Virus record (IMG/VR): IMGVR_UViG_3300022538_000472 | Coordinates: 45,608-109,607 of that record | From: a virus | Reading direction: 5' to 3' (one strand) | Length of the DNA: 64,000 nt | In this document: positions 49,081 to 56,391 of the stretch, one piece after another | Position numbering within the stretch: the stretch's first letter is position 1 | Layout: every line of letters begins with the position of its first letter | Translations under genes and position numbers: made by a program | The notes under the pieces: generated by a model | The model's input: only the letters and a program-made list of their open reading frames with translations | The model's database searches: none | Told to the model about the DNA's origin: nothing

Positions 49081-49745
49081 TCCCAGGGGGCGCGACCTGG
49101 ACAAAAACGCGTCGGCAGCAAGATGATTAGCAAGGGGGCTGGTAAAATCCAGCACGCAGGCAAATGTGAGCGCCTGCGGGGAACTTGCGCCGGAGCCGTG
49201 AGGCAAACGGGGAACGCCACCGCGAGTACTCGTGGCGGGCTGAGGAGGCCGGGAAGGGGGAACCGGCATTGCTAATCATCGGAACGAAAACGCGCAGGCA
49301 GCGGCTCTTTGACAGATAGATGACAGATTGGTGAGGTCCAACCGGTAGACGTTCTGGCCAAACTCATCCCGCTTTAGGCCAAGCCACGGGAGGCCTGGGA
49401 TTGGCGCATACCGCCTAGACAGGGCCTGGTTGCGGCAGATTACGAAGTCGCAATTTGAGCACCGCAGGAATGGACGCGCTGAAACCCAAGCCGGAATGAA
49501 CGTGAAGCCTGGGAGTAACGCCCCAGCGTATGGGTAGGAAGTGGTAGCGGAAGGCAACGCAGTCATCTATCTGTCAAAGAGTCGCGCAGGCAGCGGGCTT
49601 CGGCCCCTGCTGGCCGCTGGCCCAACTGGCTCACGCTTATCTTGGCGTCCATCGGTTGTCCGGGACGCACGGACGTGCCGGAGTAATGCTCGGCGAATAA
49701 CACCGACCGGGTCGCCGCCGACTGGTGGCCGGTGGATGGCAAGAT
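49081..49745 (+). ncRNA. Large structured non-coding RNA or MITE-like insertion
   Basis: 665 nt without a gene. Domain 1 is closed by GATGATTAGCAA (49122-49133) and TTGCTAATCATC (49269-49280). Domain 2 is closed by a perfect 20-bp pair, CTCTTTGACAGATAGATGAC (49305-49324) with 49562-49581. Copies of ACGCG-(T)C-GGCAGC-type sequence separate the domains (49107-49119, 49289-49302, 49583-49596); the last two share 14 nt exactly. Inner hairpins include GCTGG/CCAGC, GCAGGC/GCCTGC, CGCCAC/GTGGCG and CTGGG/CCCAG. Size and modular folding recall the large phage RNAs GOLLD and ROOL, though no sequence motif confirms either. Domain 2 with its flanking 14-nt repeat also fits a small inverted-repeat element. 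Confidence 0.7.
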
Positions 49746-49782
49746 GCGCATGAGCATCTACTTACTCAAAAAGGAGAAAAAG

Positions 49783-49968
49783 ATGTTATTCGTTCAATGT
49801 GATATAGTACATCCTGAAAGCGGCGAGGTCATTGCCGAGCCAGGCAAAGCGCTCAATGTATCATCTCCGCGAGCGCAGCATGTGCTGGCTGTGTGTGAGG
49901 AATACAGTCAATTCTATTCTATTTGTCAGGACGATGATAGCGACATGATTATCATAAAGCCAGTTTGA
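49783..49968 (+). CDS. Small acidic hypothetical protein
   Basis: 61 aa from MLFVQCDIVHPESG; AAAAAGGAG upstream. Upstream in-frame ATGs lie in the structured RNA. Function unknown. Confidence 0.5.
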   Translation: MLFVQCDIVHPESGEVIAEPGKALNVSSPRAQHVLAVCEEYSQFYSICQDDDSDMIIIKPV

Positions 49969-50016
49969 TCAGCACGGCCCATGCGACCGCGCCAGCGCAG
50001 AATAAGGAGAAGAGTA

Positions 50017-50313
50017 ATGAGATACAAATTTGAAGGGAAACATAAGAGCGCCATCCACGTTATAGATAGCGTCGCAGAGAACGTGGAGCGCGTAAACAAG
50101 GGCGTGGAAGCTTTCGGGATAAAATTCCCGGCCTGCCACTGCAACGATATGGCAGATCTAATCATTATAGTACCAGATGACTGGGCTTACCAATACCTCG
50201 TCGTGCCATCGTGGTTCAAATGCACTTCGCATCCGCACTTACGTGTGGAAAGGATGCGGGGCAAGGACCACCGTATCTACAAAAAAGTATTTATCAATCA
50301 GGTAGAGAAATAG
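50017..50313 (+). CDS. Hypothetical protein
   Basis: 98 aa from MRYKFEGKHKSAIHV; AAGGAG 7 nt upstream. Preceded by the hairpin motif TGCGACCGCG-x-GCGCAGAA (49982-50002), which recurs before 50668. Function unknown. Confidence 0.5.
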   Translation: MRYKFEGKHKSAIHVIDSVAENVERVNKGVEAFGIKFPACHCNDMADLIIIVPDDWAYQYLVVPSWFKCTSHPHLRVERMRGKDHRIYKKVFINQVEK

Positions 50314-50375
50314 CCCGGTATCCTTCCCGGCAATCAGGAGTGGCCGACGGTAAACTAAGTCAAAAGGAGCAAGCA

Positions 50376-50609
50376 ATGTCTTGGATTAATAAGTTCGTAG
50401 GAGAGAAGGAATTAGATACTGACCACGTCTTTGAGGTTGAGGGCGCAAGCGGCTTCAACCTCATCCCGCTAGCGGTCGTGGTTGAATACATCACGATCGC
50501 CACCAAGCAAGAGCAGGCAGCAATCAAGAAAATGCTAATCAAGATTGACTTCGTCAACGGTGACGTGATGCACTTTTTCAATCATCTGGCGAAGGCAATA
50601 GCAATCTAG
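50376..50609 (+). CDS. Hypothetical protein
   Basis: 77 aa from MSWINKFVGEKELD; AAAAGGAG upstream. Helix (YITIATKQEQAAIKKML) between beta segments. Function unknown. Confidence 0.5.
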   Translation: MSWINKFVGEKELDTDHVFEVEGASGFNLIPLAVVVEYITIATKQEQAAIKKMLIKIDFVNGDVMHFFNHLAKAIAI

Positions 50610-50631
50610 CATCTCAGCCACTGCGCCCCCG

Positions 50632-50652
50632 TGCGACCGCGTTGGCGCAGAA
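50632..50652 (+). repeat. Intergenic hairpin motif, copy 2
   Basis: TGCGACCGCGTTGGCGCAGA here and TGCGACCGCGCCAGCGCAGA at 49982: the ends TGCG/CGCA pair and the loop varies. Both sit just before an SD. Other intergenic gaps of this operon have their own repeated GC-rich hairpins. Confidence 0.6.
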
Positions 50653-50667
50653 ACAGAGGAGGAGAAG

Positions 50668-50868
50668 ATGAACAAGAAGCCAACCAAGTGGCAGCGAGAC
50701 GCGGAGAATGTCGAAACCTCCAGAGTGCAATTCTGGCGGGACGGCGTCATGATAACTGCGCAGATGACACAGGCACGGGCGCAGGCGATGATCAGGAATA
50801 AAACAGCATACGTCATCTCAGCGCAGGCTGTCGGTGTTCTTAGCACTGACGGGACGCGGAGGGGGTAA
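50668..50868 (+). CDS. Hypothetical protein
   Basis: 66 aa: MNKKPTKWQRDAENVETSRV ... TQARAQAMIRNKTAYVISA. GGAGGAG upstream. Looks like a short helix-strand domain. Function unknown. Confidence 0.5.
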   Translation: MNKKPTKWQRDAENVETSRVQFWRDGVMITAQMTQARAQAMIRNKTAYVISAQAVGVLSTDGTRRG

Positions 50869-50877
50869 AGGAGAAGA

Positions 50878-51315
50878 ATGGTATACAAAGACACAACCGA
50901 AAGTGCAAAGGCTGTTCGCAGGGTGCTCAAAGCAGAGTATCCCAATACCAAGTTCTCAGTCCGCGTCAAGCGGTTCAGCATGGGCTCATCTGTCAATATC
51001 ATCTGGATAGACGGCCCTACAGAGACGGAAGTAGCCGACAAAACAGCACACTTGAAGGGCGGCGAATACCTGAACGAGTATATTGGAACTCGCCGCACTA
51101 TCACCCGCGCCGTAATGGTAGCAGCGGCGGAAGCCTTCACCAGGCATTACGGCGTGGGCGTGCTAGAGGTAAGAGGCGGCGAATTTGATCCATATCTCAC
51201 CAGTACAGTGAGGGTGGGCAATGTGGCGATTTGCGACCGGGTACACCAGGCGGTGTGGGCCACCAGCGTTTACAACACGACGCCAGAAGAGGCATTCAGG
51301 AAAGTATTTCCATAG
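50878..51315 (+). CDS. LPD29-like domain protein
   Basis: 145 aa. KFSVRVKRFSMGSSVNIIWIDGP and TESAKAVRRVLKAEYP match the layout of Large polyvalent protein-associated domain 29, found in phage and plasmid polyvalent proteins. Role probably in early infection; not established. Confidence 0.6.
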   Translation: MVYKDTTESAKAVRRVLKAEYPNTKFSVRVKRFSMGSSVNIIWIDGPTETEVADKTAHLKGGEYLNEYIGTRRTITRAVMVAAAEAFTRHYGVGVLEVRGGEFDPYLTSTVRVGNVAICDRVHQAVWATSVYNTTPEEAFRKVFP

Positions 51316-51364
51316 AGTAGCAGCCCCCCTGCTGCTGCTAGCGCAGGAGATAGAGAAGGAGGCA

Positions 51365-51595
51365 ATGGACAACAAAACGAAACTGCTGGAGGCACTAATT
51401 TCCGAACACGAGCGATTTGGCGTGGGGAGCCGCTCATTGACGAGGCTGGCTAATGGAATCGGTATATCTGTTTCGAGGAAGGAACTGGAGCAATGGTTTG
51501 CATATGAGCGGCCATTGCGATACAAAGGCTTCGCTTTTACATATCAATTTCCGAGAGCAGGCATTTCGCCCACATTGGTGATAGTCAAAGAATAA
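51365..51595 (+). CDS. Hypothetical protein
   Basis: 76 aa from MDNKTKLLEALISEHERFG; GGAGG 4 nt upstream. A helix-turn-helix-like segment (SLTRLANGIGISVSRKELEQW) is possible. Function unknown. Confidence 0.5.
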   Translation: MDNKTKLLEALISEHERFGVGSRSLTRLANGIGISVSRKELEQWFAYERPLRYKGFAFTYQFPRAGISPTLVIVKE

Positions 51596-51655
51596 GCATC
51601 ATCCGCCGTCTTGAGTTCGCAGGGCGGCGGCAAGAGAACGGAAAAGGAGAGAGCA

Positions 51656-51871
51656 ATGTCTGAGAAAACATTCGTAGTAACTGAGGGCACGCTGCAAGCT
51701 GCTCTGTCCGACGCCAGAGCGAGAGTGGCGGCAGCCAACGAAGAGATTGACGACCTGGCCGAGAAGGGTTGCACTCGTAGCAATAGCAGCCAGATGTGTT
51801 CTGCCATAATGGTCGTGGAATACGGCCAGCAGCATATTGCACGACTGCTAGGACTGCTATATGGAAAGTAG
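51656..51871 (+). CDS. Hypothetical helical protein
   Basis: 71 aa from MSEKTFVVTEGTLQA; AAAGGAGAG upstream. Mostly helical. Function unknown. Confidence 0.5.
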   Translation: MSEKTFVVTEGTLQAALSDARARVAAANEEIDDLAEKGCTRSNSSQMCSAIMVVEYGQQHIARLLGLLYGK

Positions 51872-51885
51872 CCCCCTCTCCCCCC

Positions 51886-51919
51886 GCCACCGGGCTATCG
51901 ACGCCCGGCAGCCGAACCG
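51886..51919 (+). repeat. Intergenic hairpin motif CCGGGC/GCCCGG
   Basis: ACCGGGC-7 nt-GCCCGGCAGCCGAACCG, repeated at 52150-52179 with the same stem and tail but a different loop. Both copies lie between a stop codon and the next SD. Confidence 0.6.
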
Positions 51920-51935
51920 AAAGAAAAGGAGAGCA

Positions 51936-52139
51936 ATGAACGCAAGTGAAGCATATATAGAATACGCCAACGCGCGGGCAACAGCATGGGCAATCCACGA
52001 CGCGCTGGTAGCTGACGGCAAGGTGTCTTGTGTTGAGGACCTGGATATATGTGAAGGATACCAAGCGGCAGTTGAAAAGGAACATATCGCCTGGGTACGC
52101 TACTTGGAAATATGCAAGGCTTCACTACAAGGGAAGTAG
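51936..52139 (+). CDS. Hypothetical helical protein
   Basis: 67 aa from MNASEAYIEYANARATA; AAAAGGAG upstream. Two helices joined by CVEDLDICEGY. Function unknown. Confidence 0.5.
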   Translation: MNASEAYIEYANARATAWAIHDALVADGKVSCVEDLDICEGYQAAVEKEHIAWVRYLEICKASLQGK

Positions 52140-52254
52140 CCAGCCCTCAACCGGGCCGCAATACCCGGCAGCCGAACCGACGGCAGCCCGCCCGGCGACT
52201 TGCGCCGGGTACGCGAGAGCGACCGGGGAAGCTGGAGGGACTAAGGGGGTAAAA

Positions 52255-52467
52255 ATGGAAAGGCAAGATTGTAGTTTTTGCGGATGGACTGATGGCGAAC
52301 ATGCACCTGGGTGCCCGTACAATCCAAAGTACAACACAGACTACGCATATACCCAAGGTGGAGGAGTAGTCCGCTGGGATAGTATTAATGCCCGTTGGGT
52401 CTTTACAGAGCCCCCGGAAGGATTCAGGCCAGGTGACTTTATGCCTGAAGAATGGGGAATAGTCTAG
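52255..52467 (+). CDS. Small Cys-rich protein
   Basis: 70 aa from MERQDCSFCGWTDGEHAPGC; C-x2-C then H-x3-C suggests a zinc site. No strong SD, but AGGGGGTAAAA precedes. Function unknown. Confidence 0.5.
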   Translation: MERQDCSFCGWTDGEHAPGCPYNPKYNTDYAYTQGGGVVRWDSINARWVFTEPPEGFRPGDFMPEEWGIV

Positions 52468-52522
52468 AGCCACCGGGGAGGCTGGAGGGAGGCTATCAGT
52501 TTATACTCATAAGGAGGTTAAC

Positions 52523-52726
52523 ATGTTAGACATGAGCAAATTCTGGGAATCGCTACAACAGGCAGCGCAGGAGTTGGGCGGAGAGATTACCCAGACCTCT
52601 ACCCAGATAGCAGATGGGCGCAAGCGGTGGCCTGGCGCTATCCGCACCGCCATAATTGAGACACCAGAGGGGCTAGTGAATCTTCACAGAGTAGATTGCT
52701 ATGGCTGGTGCAAAAGTATCACTTGA
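52523..52726 (+). CDS. Hypothetical protein
   Basis: 67 aa: MLDMSKFWESLQQAAQELGG, then beta strands. AAGGAGGT 4 nt upstream. Function unknown. Confidence 0.5.
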   Translation: MLDMSKFWESLQQAAQELGGEITQTSTQIADGRKRWPGAIRTAIIETPEGLVNLHRVDCYGWCKSIT

Positions 52727-52751
52727 CAAAACGACGCAGGGCCTCGGCCCT

Positions 52752-52871
52752 CGTCACGTCGGCGCGAGAGTCAAGCCAGTGGTAAGAAGCGGAAACGGTA
52801 GATATTAGAGATTGGCTTTTTATCGCCCACTCACCCGTTCCGACGTGACGGCGACCGAGACGGTAGCCAAT
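52752..52871 (+). promoter_or_regulatory. Leader with interlocking helices (pseudoknot)
   Basis: CGTCACGTCGG (52752-52762) pairs perfectly with CCGACGTGACG (52840-52850), and ATTGGCT (52811-52817) with AGCCAAT (52865-52871). The helices interleave, forming a pseudoknot that ends 4 nt before the SD AAAGGAGG of the next gene. The order matches the leader at 21570-21691. Confidence 0.55.
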
Positions 52872-52889
52872 TCAAAGGAGGTAACGTAA

Positions 52890-53156
52890 ATGGACGAAGC
52901 GTACTTTTTAACTGTAAATTGGTGCAACAAAGGACAGCGTGGCATATTCTGTGATACCGAGGGACATTGTTTTCGCAAGGACAATGAACCCCACACGGCG
53001 TTGGAAATGCAAGAGATTCTTGGACCATTCTGGATAATCCTTGAGCCGGAATCAGCAGCGTTCAATACACAACAGGTGTCAGAATACTGCCAATGGATAC
53101 CGCTAGCAGAGTATTCCAATCAATTTGGCATTGCATTGCTGTTCGCAGAGGAGTAA
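52890..53156 (+). CDS. Hypothetical protein
   Basis: 88 aa from MDEAYFLTVNWCNKG. Aromatic, beta-rich. Its SD directly follows the pseudoknot leader, so its translation may be controlled. Function unknown. Confidence 0.5.
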   Translation: MDEAYFLTVNWCNKGQRGIFCDTEGHCFRKDNEPHTALEMQEILGPFWIILEPESAAFNTQQVSEYCQWIPLAEYSNQFGIALLFAEE

Positions 53157-53217
53157 TCCACGCATCCCGTTCCGGCCCCGGCGCTGAGACAGGAGCGCCC
53201 TACCCTACACGAGGAGG
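53157..53217 (+). repeat. Intergenic repeat, copy 1 of 2
   Basis: CGCATCCCGTTCCGGCCCCG-GCGCTG continues to GAGGAG; the same block stands at 53452-53513 with a few changes. Each lies between a stop and the next SD. Inner pairing of GGCCCCGGCGC-type sequence gives a GC-rich hairpin. Confidence 0.7.
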
Positions 53218-53219
53218 AA

Positions 53220-53450
53220 ATGATGAGCAACTATTGGCAGGCGAGGACGCATACAGAAAAACACGTTTGTCCAAAGTGCAAGCAGGAAATCGCCGCCCTC
53301 GTCACAGTGCCGCAAACCGGCTTCGGCGACACAGGGATTATGGTGAACTTTGAGAATCGCTGTGAGCACCTGGGTATTGACGGCATGTCATACTCATATG
53401 AAGTTTACGAGTGCTCACTGGAACTGGCTATCAAAGACTGCTTTGATTAA
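53220..53450 (+). CDS. Hypothetical protein with zinc motif
   Basis: 76 aa from MMSNYWQARTHTEKH; VCPKCKQEI and RCEHLG give three Cys and a His. Function unknown. Confidence 0.5.
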   Translation: MMSNYWQARTHTEKHVCPKCKQEIAALVTVPQTGFGDTGIMVNFENRCEHLGIDGMSYSYEVYECSLELAIKDCFD

Positions 53451-53515
53451 CCCGCGCATCCCGTTCCGGCCCCGGCGCTGGGACGGGAGCACCCCACCCT
53501 AACGAGGAGATAGCG

Positions 53516-53674
53516 ATGAGTTTCGACCAATGGATGAAAGAGGTGGATGACCGTGTGTACATGCTGGCGGGTTGCAGCGTCTACGATCTGCCAGACTACC
53601 TATGCCGCGACTGGTACGATGACGGCATGACACCGAGCGAGGCGGCGGTGTGGGCTATCAAGGAGGCAGCATGA
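53516..53674 (+). CDS. 52-aa phage protein
   Basis: MSFDQWMKEVDDRVYMLAGC, then DYLCRDWYDDGMTPSEAAVW. This short Trp/Asp-rich pattern is frequent in phages. GAGGAG upstream; its stop overlaps the next ATG. Function unknown. Confidence 0.6.
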   Translation: MSFDQWMKEVDDRVYMLAGCSVYDLPDYLCRDWYDDGMTPSEAAVWAIKEAA

Positions 53675-53871
53675 TGATAACAGACGAGGACGCCAGGGCA
53701 CTAGTTAAGACCCTACGCGATATATCAGCAAGAAACGCCAGTGAAAGAGATGACTACGCAGGTGAATACTGGGGGGGCCAGAGCGACGGCAGGGCCAGCG
53801 CGTACAAATTTGCCGCCGATTGGCTGGAGGCGATCATCCACGAGGAGGCCGAGAATGCCCAAGTATTCTAA
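53671..53871 (+). CDS. Hypothetical helical protein
   Basis: 66 aa from MMITDEDARALVKTLRD; coupled to the gene before by ATGATGA. GGQSDGRASAYKFAADWLEAI resembles small phage proteins often found next to the preceding type. Confidence 0.5.
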   Translation: MMITDEDARALVKTLRDISARNASERDDYAGEYWGGQSDGRASAYKFAADWLEAIIHEEAENAQVF

Positions 53872-54277
53872 CATCAGTGAAGAAACGGCAGCGATGCAAC
53901 GAGATGAGGCGATGGACGACAAGCCGCAGGATCGGTACGTCGGCAGGCGCAAGTTCACCTGCTGCCGCGAGTGCGGAAGCGTGGACGGGATGCAAGCTAT
54001 TTGTAGGGAGGCGCTGGAGGATATGGCGGCAGTCACTATCCAATGGCTGGCAGGCAAGTATCAATACCAACAGAACGATGAGGAGCTATTCTATCCCTGC
54101 CACTTCTGCAATCCAGATCGAGACGTCCCCGATGGCTACACGTCATTGACTGTGGCAGAGGTAATGACTTGGCTTGACCGCGACCCAATGCAACCCGACT
54201 ATGACGCGCTGGCCGCCGAGCCTGAGCCGGTGCTGGCGTCGGAGATAGACCGCGAGAGCGCGGGAATGGAGGGATGA
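53855..54277 (+). CDS. Hypothetical protein with Cys pairs
   Basis: 140 aa from MPKYSNISEETAAMQRD; GAGGAGG upstream. CCREC and CHFC suggest one zinc site. Acidic C-terminus. Function unknown. Confidence 0.5.
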   Translation: MPKYSNISEETAAMQRDEAMDDKPQDRYVGRRKFTCCRECGSVDGMQAICREALEDMAAVTIQWLAGKYQYQQNDEELFYPCHFCNPDRDVPDGYTSLTVAEVMTWLDRDPMQPDYDALAAEPEPVLASEIDRESAGMEG

Positions 54278-54283
54278 GACGAT

Positions 54284-54508
54284 ATGGTTGACCACTTGAA
54301 AGAAGCTCAGTTCTATGCCCATAGCGCAGATTCTATAGGCGACGTGGTAGAGACAGCACAACTCAACGCCCAACTCGCCATCGCCCATGCGCTGATTGCG
54401 ATTTGCGAGCGGATGGATAAGACTGCTAAAGAAGCCGATTACGCGGCAGAACGCGCCGAACTGGCACAGGCACGGGCAGAGCGGTACGCGGCGGAAAGGG
54501 AGGGATGA
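54284..54508 (+). CDS. Small helical protein
   Basis: 74 aa, Ala-rich coiled coil (AELAQARAERYAAEREG). Its end resembles the coil repeats of the gene at 63448. Function unknown. Confidence 0.5.
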   Translation: MVDHLKEAQFYAHSADSIGDVVETAQLNAQLAIAHALIAICERMDKTAKEADYAAERAELAQARAERYAAEREG

Positions 54509-54509
54509 G

Positions 54510-54776
54510 ATGAGTGATATAGATACCGCAATGAACCTAATTATCTTGGCAATCGCTGATCTGTCGGAATGTATCAACGAAGTACACTCCGATGAAGCAG
54601 AGTCTGAGGTCGAGACATTGCACGTAGTCCGAGAGAAACTACTTGACATCAAATCTCTTTTGGTATCGTCAGAGGACATGTACATCCGCGTAGGAGAGTT
54701 GGGGCAAGATGTTGGAAGCCTGAGGAGAGCAATAAACGGGCTCATACATCGTGTCGAGAGATTGGAACAGAAGTAG
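54510..54776 (+). CDS. Coiled-coil protein
   Basis: 88 aa from MSDIDTAMNLIILAIAD, all helical with heptads to the end (GLIHRVERLEQK). Followed by a GC hairpin (GCCCCG and CGGGGC, 54787-54822) before the next SD. Confidence 0.5.
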   Translation: MSDIDTAMNLIILAIADLSECINEVHSDEAESEVETLHVVREKLLDIKSLLVSSEDMYIRVGELGQDVGSLRRAINGLIHRVERLEQK

Positions 54777-54842
54777 CAACAACCTGCCCCGGTGCGCGTG
54801 CATTCGCCGCATCGGGGCAAGGAGACCAAAAGGAGCATCATT

Positions 54843-55052
54843 ATGGACCTAGCCAAGATCATCAAAGAAGTGCGAGGCGATAGCACAATGAAACAGTTCG
54901 CAACCCTGCTCAATGTCAGCGAGGCTTCCATCTCGCGCTACGAGAGCAGAGAGCGGAGGCCATCAGCGCCGGTGTTTGGTGCGCTGCTAGATCTGGCGAC
55001 GCCAGAGCAACGGGTATCTTTGCTCAGCGCAATTCAGAAAGGAGTAAAATGA
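54843..55052 (+). CDS. XRE-family HTH regulator
   Basis: 69 aa from MDLAKIIKEVRGDSTMKQFA; AAAAGGAG upstream. The helix-turn-helix is TMKQFATLLNVSEASISRYESRERRPSAPV, the Cro/C1 pattern with S-x-x-S-x-x-E/R-x-G/R. A DNA-binding repressor or Cro-like switch protein is likely. Confidence 0.8.
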   Translation: MDLAKIIKEVRGDSTMKQFATLLNVSEASISRYESRERRPSAPVFGALLDLATPEQRVSLLSAIQKGVK

Positions 55053-55300
55053 CACCAGAACAGTATCAAGAACAGTATCAGTCTTCACCAGAATTCCTAT
55101 CAAACATCCCCTCTGAAAACGCGGAGTTCATCCGCGAGGCAGCAGAGGAGATAGGATTCAGTATCACAGTCCACGACAGTCCAGTACCAGGCAATGTCTC
55201 GGTTTGGACTAACGAGCCACTATCCCGCGACCATGGCCCCTTCTGGCAGGCTTATAGGCAACTCAAAGAGGCAGCCAAAGGAGAATCAGATGACAATTGA
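55049..55300 (+). CDS. Hypothetical protein coupled to the regulator
   Basis: 83 aa, ATGA overlap with the XRE gene. Acidic, QYQEQYQ at the start. No family recognised. Confidence 0.5.
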   Translation: MTPEQYQEQYQSSPEFLSNIPSENAEFIREAAEEIGFSITVHDSPVPGNVSVWTNEPLSRDHGPFWQAYRQLKEAAKGESDDN

Positions 55301-56204
55301 CACCTTCACCAAGTCAGAATTCGAGGACGCCCTGCCCACGCACCGTGAGACTGGCGAGCCGCTGTGGGTGTGCCTCGGACTGCTTCAGTCCGAGTACACA
55401 TACAGGGTAGCTGGGCCTGATCGTACCACATCAATCGAGGTGAGGAGCAGCATCGGGCCAGACGGCATGTCAGCTCCGAGCGGCAAGGACTCGCTTCGCG
55501 CCTGGTTAGTGGACGCCAGTACCGGCAAACCACTTGGCTCTAAAGTCACACGCTGGACTACACGGCTCCCTGGCTGGCAAGAACGGCTGCGTGAGACACT
55601 GCGCACTCTGTGGCTGTGGCGGCTGAGAGCGGGAGATTGCCCAAAGTGTGACAAGCCAAAGGGGATTTGGAAGGTCAAGAAAGAAGGTGCAAACAAAGGC
55701 CGCCCCTTTGCCAAGTGCTCCCATTGTGGCCTGGAAAGTCAATTCGTGTGGCTGGATGAGAAATCCAAAATACCGCCTTGGTTCGCTTCTAAGGCTGAGA
55801 ACGACTGGAAGGACGCCAATGCCACGGGAGACACCTTAGCGACACTAAAAGATGCCTCTAACAGTATCCAGGAGGACACTCAGACCTCAAAAGGGCTGAA
55901 CTTCCTCAGCGACGATGATGCGCAGATATTGGGCGACCTCGCCGAGATGGAGGAAGCAGAAACTGCCATTGACGAAACAGTAGACCCTAGCGACATTGAG
56001 GCCGGGGACATGATGCTGTTCGTCGTGAAGGCGATGGTAGTCCGGCCTGGAGTGTATCGGCTATATCGGTGTGCATATCCTCCTGTGCTGATAATAGGAG
56101 ATGATAGCAAGATTCCCCAAGGCAGCCGCATCACCAACGAGCGGGAAGTCTGCCAAGCGCTGTTCCCCTCGCTGGCGATGGTGGCGGAGCCAGATGCGAC
56201 TTGA
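55290..56204 (+). CDS. Zinc-finger hypothetical protein
   Basis: 304 aa from MTIDTFTKSEFEDAL; AAAGGAG upstream. A four-Cys finger, CPKCDKPKG ... CSHCGLES (about residues 115-145), resembles topoisomerase-type ribbons. The phrase LNFLSDDDAQ (about 205) recurs as LDFLSDEEVR at the start of the protein at 59914, hinting at a shared interaction motif. Its stop lies in the -35 box of the next promoter. Confidence 0.5.
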   Translation: MTIDTFTKSEFEDALPTHRETGEPLWVCLGLLQSEYTYRVAGPDRTTSIEVRSSIGPDGMSAPSGKDSLRAWLVDASTGKPLGSKVTRWTTRLPGWQERLRETLRTLWLWRLRAGDCPKCDKPKGIWKVKKEGANKGRPFAKCSHCGLESQFVWLDEKSKIPPWFASKAENDWKDANATGDTLATLKDASNSIQEDTQTSKGLNFLSDDDAQILGDLAEMEEAETAIDETVDPSDIEAGDMMLFVVKAMVVRPGVYRLYRCAYPPVLIIGDDSKIPQGSRITNEREVCQALFPSLAMVAEPDAT

Positions 56205-56229
56205 CGTATACCGCAAAGTGCGGTATAAT
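56201..56229 (+). promoter_or_regulatory. sigma70 promoter with palindromic operator
   Basis: TTGACG (56201-56206), 17 bp, TATAAT (56224-56229). Between and over the boxes lies a perfect palindrome, TATACCGC-AAAGT-GCGGTATA (56207-56227). The start of transcription would be at or next to the ATG at 56236. The next gene encodes a ribbon-helix-helix protein, so autorepression is likely. Confidence 0.8.
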
Positions 56230-56235
56230 AGCAGC

Positions 56236-56391
56236 ATGGATGAGAAGAAGAAGAAAACCAGCTTCAGCCTCAGTGCCAAAAGTAAACGACTACTCGAGAA
56301 ATTAGCAAAGCGGATAGGCGCTAGTCAAACAGGTATCATTGAGATGCTTATACGCGAAGAGGCAGAGAAAAAAGGCATCACCGATGACTAA
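56236..56391 (+). CDS. Ribbon-helix-helix repressor
   Basis: 51 aa. KKTSFSLSAKSKRLLEKLAKRIGAS-QTGIIEMLIREEA matches the RHH/CopG pattern (a short strand then two helices). Near-leaderless. Probably binds its own palindromic promoter and keeps the endonuclease gene that follows in check. Confidence 0.8.
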   Translation: MDEKKKKTSFSLSAKSKRLLEKLAKRIGASQTGIIEMLIREEAEKKGITDD

